Positions 7,710-15,754 are shown, counted from the first letter of the stretch. The stretch is 64,000 nucleotides of DNA from an uncultured Bacteroidales bacterium (GCA_902779845.1 CACZCZ010000004.1:124001-188000), one strand, 5' to 3'. Made by a program: numbers and translations. The notes: a model not told the origin generated them from the sequence alone.

Positions 7710-9059
7710 TCACTCTCGCTTTATCACAATCAGGCTGTCGGCCTTGATTCGGGCTTGCAGCCAATTGTGGAGCTTCTGCGTTTCTTCTTTGGAAAGAGAG
7801 GACTTGACGTCATCATCGATGATAGCGGCCACATAATGATGTGTGTCTGTGGAATCCCTGTTCACCTCGGCAACTCTTTGCAGTGCAATCTTGCTGACAT
7901 GTGGGAACAGGGCGTGCAGCTCCGGACGTATCTCGGCAGCAAGGGTTTCATATCGTTTATAATCGTTCAACTGCTGGCTGAGCAGTGTGTTCTCCGCAGA
8001 GAGCTGCACCAGCTGCCTCTGCTCGCTCTCCCGGCTGGTCGTCAGCGACGTCACTTGATGAGTCAGCGCCAGCACGCTGTCGCTCTGCGTGCCCTGGATG
8101 ATGCGGAGCGTGTAGTCGCCCAGCCCGTAGTCCTTCATCCGGTGTTGCGCTGCGGCCTGTGTCGTGGCGCTGATCTCGCGGCCTACGGCCACCACGCGCA
8201 GTCGCAGGCTGTCCTTGTCAACAGTGCTTGTGATAATCTGTGTGCCGCGTTGCGTGAGTTCTGTCTTGACGAATTTGTTCACGTTGTTCTCAAAGATGCT
8301 TTCCTGCACGATGTGAATGGTCATGTAGGCTGCAGGCAACAGGGTTACGACAACGAAGGACATCACGATGCGGCGCTTCCTGGCGGTCTTCTCAGTCACC
8401 TGATTCTCGTTCTTATGGAATTTCATCAGACGTACGCCGCAATAGGTGGCGAGGGCGATGAACACCGTGTTGATGTAGAACAGGTAGAAGGCGCCGAGGA
8501 AGTAGAGGAAATGACCTGTTGCCAGTCCGAAACCTGCCGTGCACAGCGGGGGCATCAGGGCTGTAGCGATGGCAACACCGGGAATCACGTTGCCCTTGCC
8601 CCGTGTGCACAGGGCGATGATGCCGGCCGCTCCGCCGCAGAAGGCGATGAGCACATCGTAGAGTGTGGGCGAAGTGCGTGCCAGCAGCTCCGACTGTGCT
8701 TCGCTGAGTGGTGTCACGAGGAAATAGATGGTTGCCGTGAGCACGCTGATGAGCGTTGCCACGCCGAAGTTCTTGCCTGCACGCTTCAGCAGCCCGAGGT
8801 CGTTGGTGCCGACAGACAGTCCCATCCCCACGATAGGTCCCATGAGCGGTGAGATCAGCATGGCGCCGATGATGACGGCGGTGGAGTTGACGTTCAACCC
8901 CAGCGAAGCGATGAAGATCGCGAAAATCAGCACCCATAGGTTGGCTCCCCTGAAACTCACACCACTGCTGATTTGCTCTACAATCGCGCTTTCATCTTCC
9001 TTGTCAGGCATCAGGTTGAAGTACTTCCTGACGCGTTCCCATAAGTCTCTTGCTGTCAT
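7710..9059 (-). CDS. DUF389 (TIGR00341-type) integral membrane protein
   Basis: A 449-residue protein with a short cytoplasmic N-terminus, then about six to seven membrane segments in residues 35-245 carrying the family signature NSTAVIIGAMLISPLMGPIVG near 57-77. A long soluble C-terminal part (residues 260-449) contains a predicted coiled-coil stretch around SESEQRQLVQLSAENTLLSQQL. The DUF389 family has no settled biochemical role; a transporter or channel is usually guessed. Its promoter is separate (9101-9108), and its stop lies beside an intergenic repeat. It converges with the Nudix-HAD gene. Confidence 0.85.
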   Translation of the reverse strand: MTARDLWERVRKYFNLMPDKEDESAIVEQISSGVSFRGANLWVLIFAIFIASLGLNVNSTAVIIGAMLISPLMGPIVGMGLSVGTNDLGLLKRAGKNFGVATLISVLTATIYFLVTPLSEAQSELLARTSPTLYDVLIAFCGGAAGIIALCTRGKGNVIPGVAIATALMPPLCTAGFGLATGHFLYFLGAFYLFYINTVFIALATYCGVRLMKFHKNENQVTEKTARKRRIVMSFVVVTLLPAAYMTIHIVQESIFENNVNKFVKTELTQRGTQIITSTVDKDSLRLRVVAVGREISATTQAAAQHRMKDYGLGDYTLRIIQGTQSDSVLALTHQVTSLTTSRESEQRQLVQLSAENTLLSQQLNDYKRYETLAAEIRPELHALFPHVSKIALQRVAEVNRDSTDTHHYVAAIIDDDVKSSLSKEETQKLHNWLQARIKADSLIVIKRE

Positions 9060-9100
9060 ACCAATCTTTGATTAGAACCCTTTAAAAATATAATTTGTTG

Positions 9101-9108
9101 CAAAAGTA
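9101..9108 (-). promoter_or_regulatory. -7 box TACTTTTG of the DUF389 gene
   Basis: On the minus strand TACTTTTG lies 41 bases before the start codon and matches TAnnTTTG. A clear -33 box is not seen. Confidence 0.5.
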
Positions 9109-9183
9109 GTGTCTTTTTCTGACATCCGTACATTTTTGCGTGAAATTCGTTCATGTAGTGACCAAAAATCATTTAACTAATTA

Positions 9184-9215
9184 TTTGGGCATTCGAATAA
9201 TTATCTCTACTTTTG
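9184..9215 (+). promoter_or_regulatory. complete promoter upstream of a 71-residue frame
   Basis: TTTG (9184-9187), 20 bases, then TACTTTTG (9208-9215): a full match to the Bacteroidetes -33/-7 consensus. The next ATG is only nine bases further, at 9225. Confidence 0.65.
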
Positions 9216-9224
9216 CCCGCAGAA

Positions 9225-9440
9225 ATGACAGGTTATATTCATCAAATTATGAAATTGGACCCGAAGATCCAGAATATCATCCTCCACTCGTCGAACGTCA
9301 GCAAACTCACTACCGACGAGGCAATAGCCATCTCCGCACTGCTCATCAGAGGCGCTGTCAGCTCTTTCTTCGGTCATAAATATACATCCTTTTCCGAAAT
9401 AAAAGGCAGCATGAGTCCTATTTTTTCAACAGTCCCATAA
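9225..9440 (+). CDS. hypothetical small protein, 71 residues
   Basis: The frame from ATG 9225 begins MTGYIHQIMKLDPKIQ, has a mixed helical middle (LTTDEAIAISALLIRGAVSSFFG) and no motif I recognise. A start at Met9 (9249) is also possible and would give a more normal leader. The good promoter just upstream is the main reason to list it. It stands alone between the DUF389 gene and upp. Confidence 0.4.
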   Translation: MTGYIHQIMKLDPKIQNIILHSSNVSKLTTDEAIAISALLIRGAVSSFFGHKYTSFSEIKGSMSPIFSTVP

Positions 9441-9479
9441 AATTTCTGTTAAAATGGTTTACGTCTTGGAAAAATTAAA

Positions 9480-9487
9480 TACCTTTG
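9480..9487 (+). promoter_or_regulatory. -7 box TACCTTTG of the upp operon
   Basis: TACCTTTG lies 64 bases before the upp start codon and fits TAnnTTTG. The -33 region (a TTTA about 18 bases upstream) is weak. Confidence 0.5.
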
Positions 9488-9550
9488 CTGCGCAATTATC
9501 AATTACTTGTTTTGAGCACCTGCTCGAATAACACTTAACGACAAAAACTC

Positions 9551-10237
9551 ATGCAAATCGTAAACTTCGCAGAACAAAACAGCGTGATGAACCACTTTAT
9601 GGCTGAGTTGCGCGACAAGAAGTATCAGCAGAACCGTCTCCTGTTCCGCAACAACATTCGTCGCATTGGCCGGCTGATGGCCTATGAACTCTCCAAGACG
9701 CTCGACTATCAGCCCAAGACCGTCACCTCGCCACTGGGGCAGACGACCATCCCGCTTACCAAGCAGAGCGACATCGTGCTGGCCACCGTCCTGCGTGCCG
9801 GTCTGCCCTTCCACGAGGGCTTCCTGGATATGTTCGATAATGCCGACAATGGCTTCGTATCGGCCTTCCGCATGTACATCAACCGCGAGCACACCGAGGT
9901 GGGCATACACACAGAGTATATCGCCACACAAAGCTCTAAGAACAAGACGCTCATCATCGTTGACCCCATGCTGGCCACAGGAGGCAGCCTGGCAGCTGCC
10001 ATCGAGAGTCTGGTGCAGGCCGGCCGTCCGAAAAAAATACACATCTGCTGTATCATTGCTGCCCCCGAAGGCATAGAGGTGGTGAAGGAAGCGCTGCCGG
10101 AGGATAGCACCATCTGGTGTGCATCCATCGATCAGGGCATGAACGAAAACAAGTACATCGTGCCCGGTTTCGGAGACTGCGGTGACCTCTGCTACGGCGA
10201 GAAGCTGCAAAGCTTTCGCAAGGTGGCTGAGAAGTAA
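9551..10237 (+). CDS. upp: uracil phosphoribosyltransferase
   Basis: This enzyme salvages uracil: uracil plus PRPP gives UMP and pyrophosphate in the cytoplasm. The 228-residue protein has the PRPP loop IIVDPMLATGGSL near residues 136-148 and the uracil-binding C-terminal segment near 195-215 (YIVPGFGDCGDLCYG). Length and sequence are typical of the bacteroidal UPRT group. It is the first gene of a likely operon with a Nudix hydrolase (17 bases downstream) and two small unknown genes. Confidence 0.93.
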   Translation: MQIVNFAEQNSVMNHFMAELRDKKYQQNRLLFRNNIRRIGRLMAYELSKTLDYQPKTVTSPLGQTTIPLTKQSDIVLATVLRAGLPFHEGFLDMFDNADNGFVSAFRMYINREHTEVGIHTEYIATQSSKNKTLIIVDPMLATGGSLAAAIESLVQAGRPKKIHICCIIAAPEGIEVVKEALPEDSTIWCASIDQGMNENKYIVPGFGDCGDLCYGEKLQSFRKVAEK

Positions 10238-10253
10238 TCATCATCTTGTTAAA

Positions 10254-10703
10254 ATGACATATACATACAAATATCCTCGACCGGCAGTCACGGCAGACTG
10301 TGTGGTCATCACCAGAGAAATGCATCCAAGGGTGCTGCTTATCCAGAGGGGTAATGAACCTTTCAAGGGCTACTGGGCATTCCCTGGCGGGTTCATGAAT
10401 ATGGATGAAACCACGGAGCAATGTGCTGCTCGTGAGTTGGAAGAGGAAACGGGGATGGTTGTCTCCGAGCTTCAGCAAATAGGTGCATACTCCAAAGTGA
10501 ACCGTGATCCTCGCGGACGAACAGTCACCGTGGCGTATCTCGTCATGATTGACGTACCCGTTGAGGTTCGTGGTCAGGATGATGCAGCCCAGGCAAAGTG
10601 GTTTCCAATCTCTGAGTTGCCTCCTTTGGCTTTCGACCACGATGATATCATGCGGGATGCGATGGCATTATTTCAAACCGTAGTATCTCAAAAGAATTCT
10701 TGA
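10254..10703 (+). CDS. Nudix hydrolase, ADP-ribose pyrophosphatase/MutT-like
   Basis: A 149-residue single-domain Nudix protein. ATG 10254 is used rather than an earlier in-frame start at 10182, because that one would overlap the upp coding region by 56 bases. The Nudix box is complete near residues 43-65 (PGGFMNMDETTEQCAARELE, then EETG). Members hydrolyse nucleoside diphosphates linked to another moiety; the substrate is not readable here. It is 16 bases after upp and three bases before the next small gene. Confidence 0.85.
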   Translation: MTYTYKYPRPAVTADCVVITREMHPRVLLIQRGNEPFKGYWAFPGGFMNMDETTEQCAARELEEETGMVVSELQQIGAYSKVNRDPRGRTVTVAYLVMIDVPVEVRGQDDAAQAKWFPISELPPLAFDHDDIMRDAMALFQTVVSQKNS

Positions 10704-10705
10704 AT

Positions 10706-10852
10706 ATGGATTTCTATAAGAAATACGGTTCTTCAGAAAACCGTAGGGAAGAGCTGATAAGGAAGATAGAAGCGGCAGTAAACAACCTCACACTTGAAGA
10801 GCTGGAGGCACTGCACTATGATATGATGACAAAGAATTATGGAGACATTTGA
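10706..10852 (+). CDS. small helical protein, 48 residues
   Basis: ATG 10706 starts three bases after the Nudix stop. The 48 residues (MDFYKKYGSSENRREELIRK at the start, LTLEELEALHYDMMTKNYGD near the end) are charged and probably two helices. The end overlaps the next gene by 14 bases, which suggests translational coupling. I do not recognise the family. Confidence 0.55.
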   Translation: MDFYKKYGSSENRREELIRKIEAAVNNLTLEELEALHYDMMTKNYGDI

Positions 10853-11366
10853 AGTACAATTGCATAACGACCTACATCAGTATCTGGTAGGCTTGAAAGA
10901 GGTAGATGAACGTCTGCCTGAATGTCCGGATGTGGAAGGTAAGTGGGAAGATATAGCCAAAGCGTACATTCCCGATGGTGTCAAGGAGTTCAACAATTTC
11001 CCCCAAGCATCACTTGGCTGGATGATGTATATAGGGATGGCGGTAGCCAAAATGTGGGACACGGAATGGGAGATATATTCAAATTTGGGAAACATCTACA
11101 CTTTTATGCGCGACAAGCGAGGCTACGATGCGATGGATGAATACATCCGTGAAGAGGTCTTGCGGTTGAGAGGCACCAGCTACGATGCACTGGAAAAGTT
11201 GGTGGGGGAATGTGCCTCGCGTGTCAACAATGCGCTGATGCACCAGAATTATGAGCCCGGCACCAGGTCAGCCTTCGAAGGGTATGTTGCCTGCCTTCAC
11301 CAACTCTATCTGTTTGGTGCAGCCCTGCAGCTGAAACGGATGGGCTATCACATGGAGAAGATATGA
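10839..11366 (+). CDS. conserved-looking hypothetical protein, 175 residues
   Basis: Starts inside the end of the 48-residue gene (ATG 10839) and is soluble and mostly helical, with no signal peptide. Segments such as NNFPQASLGWMMYIGMAVAK (54-73) and FEGYVACLHQLYLFGAALQL (146-165) are hydrophobic but too polar-flanked to be clear membrane spans. No catalytic motif was recognised. Its tight overlap suggests that it works with the 48-residue protein. It is the last gene of the upp unit. Confidence 0.7.
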   Translation: METFEVQLHNDLHQYLVGLKEVDERLPECPDVEGKWEDIAKAYIPDGVKEFNNFPQASLGWMMYIGMAVAKMWDTEWEIYSNLGNIYTFMRDKRGYDAMDEYIREEVLRLRGTSYDALEKLVGECASRVNNALMHQNYEPGTRSAFEGYVACLHQLYLFGAALQLKRMGYHMEKI

Positions 11367-11456
11367 ACGGCTTTATATGCCGCCGGTATTCGTGAACAAG
11401 AAGGATGCACAGGATGGATGCACAAGGGCATTTCTTCTATTATAGTTTCGACAGAA

Positions 11457-11795
11457 TTACTTTTGTGGAATTGCTTTTCTGCCAGCCTCTGTCATCAGTC
11501 CTTGACTTTCAAGGTCTCGGCAACGCTGAAGGTTCAAATCTGTCCAATGGCTTCCCTTGCGCCGTGGCGAAAGTCGCTGGGCCAAGCGGCCATCGGGCAG
11601 TTTCTTTAATGTGGAGTCAATCCAACCAAAGCAGAGGGCTTCCTCGACGATGTCTTTGTAGGACAGTGTATCAGGCCTGGCCTGCTTGGAACGGTTGCAA
11701 GCCACCCAACAACAAGGTTCACTTTGGTGGTTTGCCTCAAGCCAAACCCTTAGCTGACTACGCTCGGAGAAGGAAAGGAGGTTGGTGACTTCCAT
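11457..11795 (-). pseudogene. truncated YdeI/OmpD-associated-family protein
   Basis: The 112 residues from ATG 11795 match the N-terminal half of the YdeI/OmpD-associated family: SYKDIVEEALCFGWIDSTLK near 44-63 and RLSPRRKGSHWTDLNLQR near 73-90. Full members are about 190 residues and carry a second conserved block that is absent here; the frame ends at TAA 11457 shortly after MTEAGRKAIPQ. It lies nine bases after the CAT-like gene on the same strand. It may be a short functional version, but a 3' truncation is more likely. Confidence 0.6.
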
Positions 11796-11803
11796 ACAAG
11801 TAA

Positions 11804-12433
11804 TCAAAGATACTTGTGTAGCTGATTAATCACTTCTTGAATTCTGCTCAAGAATGTCCCTGCGTGAGCACCATCCATCTGAGTATGGTGGAATTGAAAG
11901 GATATAGGAAGTTCGTATCGGAACCACCTCTTTCTGTATCGGCCCCAAATCAAAAATGGGTTATTGAAAATCCCGCTATTCATCCCAACGGCTCCTTCAA
12001 TCTCGGTATCTATAATGGCGGATGTGCCAATAACCATACATTCATCCGACAAGTCCCAGTCTGTGCAACTATCAGCTACCTTCAATGTGTATTTCAGATA
12101 TTGCTGGTTGAATAATTCTATGTTTTCAGTGAAGAGAATGTCACAGGAAGATACCTCGCCGGCCTTGTTCTTGACGATGGTGTTGACTGCGAGATTGTCG
12201 TACTGCATTAGCTTGTCGCCGACAGGCAGGAGATAGAACTCTTTGAGGGAAGAAGCGGCTTTGCCGATACACCAGTCCAACAGCATGTTGAACTTGTATC
12301 CCTCCTTCCGGCTTATGCTTACCAATCGCGTAACATCAATCGTCTTGAAGAATGTGACCATCGGATTGGGAGCTTTCATCCATAATTCGAAAGCTTTGGC
12401 TCGGCTGGTGTCTTTTGGATTAACTTCACGCAT
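11804..12433 (-). CDS. chloramphenicol-acetyltransferase-family protein (CatA-like)
   Basis: A 209-residue member of the trimeric CAT fold. The family motif HHxxxDG is present as FHHTQMDG, with the catalytic second histidine at about residue 183. The length fits CatA (about 210-220). A longer frame reaches 12484, but a -7 box (12455-12462) lies inside that extension, so translation should start at ATG 12433 (MREVNPKDTS), which also aligns with the usual CAT N-terminus. Known members acetylate chloramphenicol with acetyl-CoA; many chromosomal bacteroidal relatives have no shown resistance role, so the substrate is open. Confidence 0.8.
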   Translation of the reverse strand: MREVNPKDTSRAKAFELWMKAPNPMVTFFKTIDVTRLVSISRKEGYKFNMLLDWCIGKAASSLKEFYLLPVGDKLMQYDNLAVNTIVKNKAGEVSSCDILFTENIELFNQQYLKYTLKVADSCTDWDLSDECMVIGTSAIIDTEIEGAVGMNSGIFNNPFLIWGRYRKRWFRYELPISFQFHHTQMDGAHAGTFLSRIQEVINQLHKYL

Positions 12434-12454
12434 AATTTCCGATTTATCTGGCTG

Positions 12455-12462
12455 CAAAGGTA
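12455..12462 (-). promoter_or_regulatory. -7 box TACCTTTG of the CAT-like gene
   Basis: On the minus strand TACCTTTG lies 21 bases before ATG 12433. It decides the start codon, because transcripts from here would not contain the upstream in-frame ATG at 12484. Confidence 0.6.
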
Positions 12463-12484
12463 CGCTAATTATGTTGAAATCCAT

Positions 12485-12860
12485 CTGCAGACTATGTTAA
12501 ACATCCTTATATCCGTAGCTTTATGAATATTTACGTCTTTTAGTATGTACGAAGCGTAGTGGTCGTGAGATTACGGTGCTTTTTGTTGTTCTTTCGGAGT
12601 TGTGGCCTGCAGCCGGAGGATCAGCCGCCTAGCCTGCCAGCAGCAGATGCACGGTAAAGAAGCAAGGGAGGTGGCCTCCTATGGTGTGGCCTGTTTGACG
12701 TGGGTCTGTCCCGAGCTTGCCGTTCCTCGTTCTCTGTTGGCGTAGTGGCCGCAGCTCCTATGTGCTTTTAGGACTTAGACTGCATTGGTATGCCTGATGC
12801 CGAAAGTACCCATAATCTTGTGTCGTCGGGTCGCATCCTTATGGCCGGACTTGCTTTGTT
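12485..12860. other. intergenic stretch without a recognised gene
   Basis: About 376 bases between the CAT-like gene and the 3' end of umuD. I see no frame with a plausible protein, no RNA gene and no phased repeat. Only small scattered dyads are present, such as GGAGGTGGCCTCC at 12667-12679. Confidence 0.5.
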
Positions 12861-13316
12861 CTATCTATTTCTTGAACTTTGATGGATGCAATAAGTAACA
12901 ACGCCCCAGATAATGATCTTCTTCTCGGGGGTGATGGTAATGGGACTATATGCATCGTTATAGGGTACTAACCTGACAATGCCTTCTTTCTGCTTGGAAA
13001 GGTCGAGTTCCTTGATGGTGAAGCCTTCGTCATCACCGGCCATCCAAGCTACCACTACATCACCGTCATGCGGCTCCAAAGACCTGTCGATGACAAGGAT
13101 ATCGCCGGGATGATAGCCGGCATTTATCATGGAATCTCCCTTGACACGGGCGTAGAAGGTGGCTTCCTTATGGCGCACCAGCTCTTTGTTCAGGTCGATT
13201 GATTCCTCCTCATAGTCGGTGGCAGGGGAAGGGAAACCGGCACGGATCCCCTCTGGGAAGAAGGGGAGCAACACTTCTTCACCATATTCGGGAGTCAGAA
13301 TTTGTATTTCGTTCAT
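12861..13316 (-). CDS. umuD: UmuD-like S24 peptidase of the error-prone polymerase
   Basis: A 151-residue LexA/UmuD-family protein. Self-cleavage, stimulated by RecA filaments, makes UmuD', which binds UmuC to form a translesion polymerase. The cleavage site region IRAGFPSPATDYEEESIDLN (residues 22-41) closely matches the classical UmuD site, with Ala-Gly as the bond. The Ser/Lys dyad is Ser62 (GDSM) and Lys102 (FTIKEL). Start ATG 13316 is chosen over a longer frame because a -7 box at 13339-13346 lies inside the extension. It is divergent from umuC rather than in the usual umuDC order. Confidence 0.9.
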   Translation of the reverse strand: MNEIQILTPEYGEEVLLPFFPEGIRAGFPSPATDYEEESIDLNKELVRHKEATFYARVKGDSMINAGYHPGDILVIDRSLEPHDGDVVVAWMAGDDEGFTIKELDLSKQKEGIVRLVPYNDAYSPITITPEKKIIIWGVVTYCIHQSSRNR

Positions 13317-13338
13317 GGTTGTATGACGTTTGAGGCTG

Positions 13339-13346
13339 CAAAAGTA
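13339..13346 (-). promoter_or_regulatory. -7 box TACTTTTG of umuD
   Basis: On the minus strand TACTTTTG lies 22 bases before the umuD start. No palindrome that I could call an SOS operator is evident in the 120-base umuD-umuC interval. Confidence 0.5.
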
Positions 13347-13420
13347 CATAAAAGAAGGGAGTTTTTAGCCGTTTTCGCCATTTTATGACTGAACTCAACG
13401 GCTTTTAACTTTGTTTTTAC

Positions 13421-13428
13421 TATTTTTG
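13421..13428 (+). promoter_or_regulatory. -7 box TATTTTTG of umuC
   Basis: TATTTTTG fits TAnnTTTG and ends eight bases before the umuC ATG, so the leader would be almost absent. The -33 region is weak. Confidence 0.45.
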
Positions 13429-13436
13429 TCACCGAA

Positions 13437-14861
13437 ATGATGTACGCACTTGTGGATTGTGATAATTGCTATGTCTCGTGCGAAAGGGTTTTCAACCCGG
13501 CACTCGAAGGCAAGGCGGTCGTGGTTCTATCGAACAACGACGGCTGTGTGGTGGCACGCAGCCAGGAGGCAAAGGCGCTGGGGGTGCCTGAAGGGTTGCC
13601 GTTCTTCCAGTTGGCTGAACGATTCCCAGGCAAAGAGATTCACGCCTTCAGCAGCAACTACACGCTTTATGGTGATATGTCGCGCCGCGTGATGGGTATC
13701 CTTCGCGAGAGCGCACCGGAAATGTTCGTCTATAGCATCGACGAGGCTTTCCTGATGTTCGATGAGTCACCGTACTTGAAGATGGACTTCAAGAAATGGG
13801 GGGAGGAACTGGCAGCAAAAGTGCGCAAGTGGACGGGGATGCCGGTGAGCATAGGTATCGCCCGCACAAAGACACTGGCCAAGGTGGCAAGCAAATTCGC
13901 AAAGCGGTATCCGGCCTATAAGAAATGCTGCTTCATACAGACAGAGGAACAACGTCAGAAGGCACTGTCGCTGTTTCCCTTGGAAGATCTGTGGGGCATC
14001 GGCCGACGCCATGCAGCACGGTTGAGCGCGTTAGGTGTTAAGACGGCACTTGACTTTACACGCATCCCTGCGGAGAGTGTTCGATGCGCCATGACAGTGA
14101 CGGGGCTTCGCACCTGGATGGAACTGCATGGCAGAGACTGTATCGCATTGGATAACCTGCCGCGCAAGCAGACCATCTGCACAAGCCGGAGCTTCCCAAA
14201 AATGATTGCCTCAAAGGAGGTGCTGGCTACACCCGTGGCGGGATTCGCTGCACGATGTGCGCAGAAACTGAGGGCACAGCATAGTATGGCGCAGTTCGTG
14301 ACGGTGTTCATGTCCACCAATCCATTCCGCGAGGACCTGGATCAGATGTCCGTGGGGCGAACGGTAGCATTACCGGCACCGGCTTGTTCAGACCCGGAGA
14401 TTGTTCATGCGGCCATGATGGCCATGGAGGCGTGCGTCAAGGCTGCTACTTCATATCGCTTCGCTGTACAACAGGCAGAACTGGAAGCAAGCAATATAGA
14501 TGAACTACTGTTAGCGACAAGGGAGGCTGCTGTCATTAAGCAAGGAGAGGAAGACAATAGTGGCATACCGCTTCAATGGAAACGGGCAGGTGTCATCGTC
14601 AGCGGCATCGTTCCTGATTCGGAACTGCAGACGAACTTCCTAGACATCCCTCCCGTTCTGAAGCAGAAGCTGACAAAGCTTTCACAGGTGGCAGATGCCA
14701 TCAATCGGAAACATGGGGACGAAGTCATTCAGGTAGCCAAAGCTCTACGTTCCACGGACCCGGAAACTGGTAAGGCGCTGACATTCCGAAACAGCATACT
14801 GCATGACAGACGCTCACCATTCTATACCACGGATATACGTGACATCATCGAGGTAAAATAA
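13437..14861 (+). CDS. umuC: Y-family DNA polymerase, UmuC-like
   Basis: The catalytic subunit of an error-prone translesion polymerase. The N-terminus has the Y-family metal-binding motif ([16 protein letters not shown], residues 3-18), the steric-gate region and [11 protein letters not shown] near 33-43, and the second acidic motif YSIDEAFL near 100-107. The thumb ([20 protein letters not shown]) and little-finger domains follow. At 474 residues it is about 50 longer than E. coli UmuC, with the extra length in the C-terminal third (around 350-380 and the tail). Start could be Met1 or Met2. It is transcribed away from umuD. Confidence 0.92.
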   Translation: MMYALVDCDNCYVSCERVFNPALEGKAVVVLSNNDGCVVARSQEAKALGVPEGLPFFQLAERFPGKEIHAFSSNYTLYGDMSRRVMGILRESAPEMFVYSIDEAFLMFDESPYLKMDFKKWGEELAAKVRKWTGMPVSIGIARTKTLAKVASKFAKRYPAYKKCCFIQTEEQRQKALSLFPLEDLWGIGRRHAARLSALGVKTALDFTRIPAESVRCAMTVTGLRTWMELHGRDCIALDNLPRKQTICTSRSFPKMIASKEVLATPVAGFAARCAQKLRAQHSMAQFVTVFMSTNPFREDLDQMSVGRTVALPAPACSDPEIVHAAMMAMEACVKAATSYRFAVQQAELEASNIDELLLATREAAVIKQGEEDNSGIPLQWKRAGVIVSGIVPDSELQTNFLDIPPVLKQKLTKLSQVADAINRKHGDEVIQVAKALRSTDPETGKALTFRNSILHDRRSPFYTTDIRDIIEVK

Positions 14862-14952
14862 AGGACTTATTCTGTCTTTTCGCATCAAAAGCTGTTACCG
14901 TACTTATGCAGTATGGAAAATGAGGTTTCACACATCGATAGGCTTGTGTCTT

Positions 14953-14971
14953 AAAAGCCGGATAGGCTTTT
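14953..14971. terminator. hairpin AAAAGCC/GGCTTTT
   Basis: A 7-bp stem around a 5-base loop with A and T tracts on its two sides. It lies between umuC (plus) and the tRNAs (minus) and could end both transcripts. Confidence 0.55.
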
Positions 14972-14980
14972 TAGAACGGA

Positions 14981-15008
14981 AATGGGAACCTCTTTCGAGA
15001 TTCCCATT
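14981..15008 (-). terminator. hairpin directly 3' of tRNA-Glu
   Basis: AATGGGAA pairs with TTCCCATT, with a further CTC/GAG pairing inside and loop TTTC. It starts two bases after the 3' end of tRNA-Glu, so it probably marks the 3' end of the tRNA precursor rather than a T-run terminator. Confidence 0.5.
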
Positions 15009-15009
15009 G

Positions 15010-15081
15010 TAGCGCCTACGGGAATCGAACCCGTGTTCCATGCGTGAGAGGCATGTGTCCTAGCCGCTAGACGAAAGCGCA
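15010..15081 (-). tRNA. tRNA-Glu (anticodon CTC)
   Basis: Minus-strand cloverleaf: D arm GTCT/GGAC, anticodon stem CATGC/GCATG with loop CTCTCAC (anticodon CTC, reading GAG), T arm ACGGG/CCCGT with loop TTCGATT, and acceptor GCGCTT pairing with AGGCGC. No CCA is encoded. The first acceptor pair would be T1-T72, an oddity noted under findings. Confidence 0.88.
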
Positions 15082-15104
15082 TGTAGTAAGTAAAAAGTCT
15101 TTCG

Positions 15105-15191
15105 CGGAAGCTGGGGGATTCGAACCCCCGGTACGGTAACCCGTACGTCAGTTTAGCAAACTGGTGGTTTCAGCCACTCACCCAAACTTCC
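15105..15191 (-). tRNA. tRNA-Ser (anticodon GCT)
   Basis: Minus-strand class II tRNA: acceptor GGAAGTT/AGCTTCC, anticodon loop TTGCTAA (anticodon GCT, reading AGC/AGT), a long variable arm with GTACGG/CCGTAC, and a T arm GGGGG/CCCCC around TTCGAAT. No encoded CCA. It is 23 bases upstream of tRNA-Glu and probably on the same transcript. Confidence 0.93.
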
Positions 15192-15240
15192 AAGCTTCGT
15201 TAGATCGCACATCCAGAGGTTGTTTTTCTGAAATGCGGTG

Positions 15241-15248
15241 CAAAGGTA
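15241..15248 (-). promoter_or_regulatory. -7 box TACCTTTG of the tRNA pair
   Basis: On the minus strand TACCTTTG lies 49 bases before the 5' end of tRNA-Ser and fits TAnnTTTG. Confidence 0.5.
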
Positions 15249-15291
15249 GATGTTTTTTGGGAATTGTGCAAGTATTTTCAAAGAAAAAATA

Positions 15292-15299
15292 TATCTTTG
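15292..15299 (+). promoter_or_regulatory. -7 box TATCTTTG of the polysaccharide operon
   Basis: TATCTTTG lies 18 bases before the ATG at 15318 and fits TAnnTTTG. It shows that the earlier in-frame ATG at 15264 is not the start. Confidence 0.6.
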
Positions 15300-15317
15300 C
15301 ACCAAAATTTACAAGTT

Positions 15318-15740
15318 ATGGCACAAGAAAAAAAAGGGTTATTAGGCGTTCGGTGCCTGCAAGTGCCTAAGAATGTGGACGAACGGGGTTCTCTCTCTGT
15401 CATGGAGGGGGGTGTCGATATTCCGTTTAAAGTTGCACGTGTCTTCTGGATTACGGATGTGCCTGCAGGTCAACGACGCGGTGGTCATGCCCATTGGTCA
15501 TGTCATGAGGCGGTATTTGCTGTTGCAGGTGGCGTCAGCATCGCGATAGAAACGGCTGATGGACGTGAGGAAGTGACGCTGAGGGCATCCAATGAAGGGG
15601 TATTGATTCCTGCGGGTGCTTGGTGTGAGCTATACGACTTTGAGCCGAATACGGTTCTGGTGGTGTTAGCGAGCGAGCACTATCGTCCTGAAGGCTATTG
15701 CCATGAAAAGGATTTGTGGTATAAAATGAAGAATGGATAA
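15318..15740 (+). CDS. fdtA: dTDP-4-oxo-6-deoxyglucose 3,4-ketoisomerase-like cupin (FdtA/QdtA/WxcM family)
   Basis: A 140-residue single-cupin protein. The family moves the keto group of dTDP-4-keto-6-deoxyglucose from C4 to C3, the first dedicated step to 3-amino-3,6-dideoxyhexoses. The signature region [20 protein letters not shown] (residues 51-70) carries the histidines expected in the active site, and the C-terminal [14 protein letters not shown] is typical. The next gene supplies the matching 3-aminotransferase, which supports the call. FdtA (galacto product) and QdtA (gluco product) cannot be told apart by eye. rmlA and rmlB, needed for the substrate, are not in the window. Confidence 0.82.
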   Translation: MAQEKKGLLGVRCLQVPKNVDERGSLSVMEGGVDIPFKVARVFWITDVPAGQRRGGHAHWSCHEAVFAVAGGVSIAIETADGREEVTLRASNEGVLIPAGAWCELYDFEPNTVLVVLASEHYRPEGYCHEKDLWYKMKNG

Positions 15741-15754
15741 TTTTCCTAACAGTT

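Noticed and set aside
7755..8852. 365-residue plus-strand frame opposite the DUF389 gene
   Set aside because: Antisense shadow; rich in H, C and Q with no domain or export signal, and DUF389 membrane segments are clear on the other strand.
12485..12860. A further 22-bp array
   Set aside because: Some small dyads exist (GGAGGTGGCCTCC), but their spacing is irregular and no period of 22 could be established.
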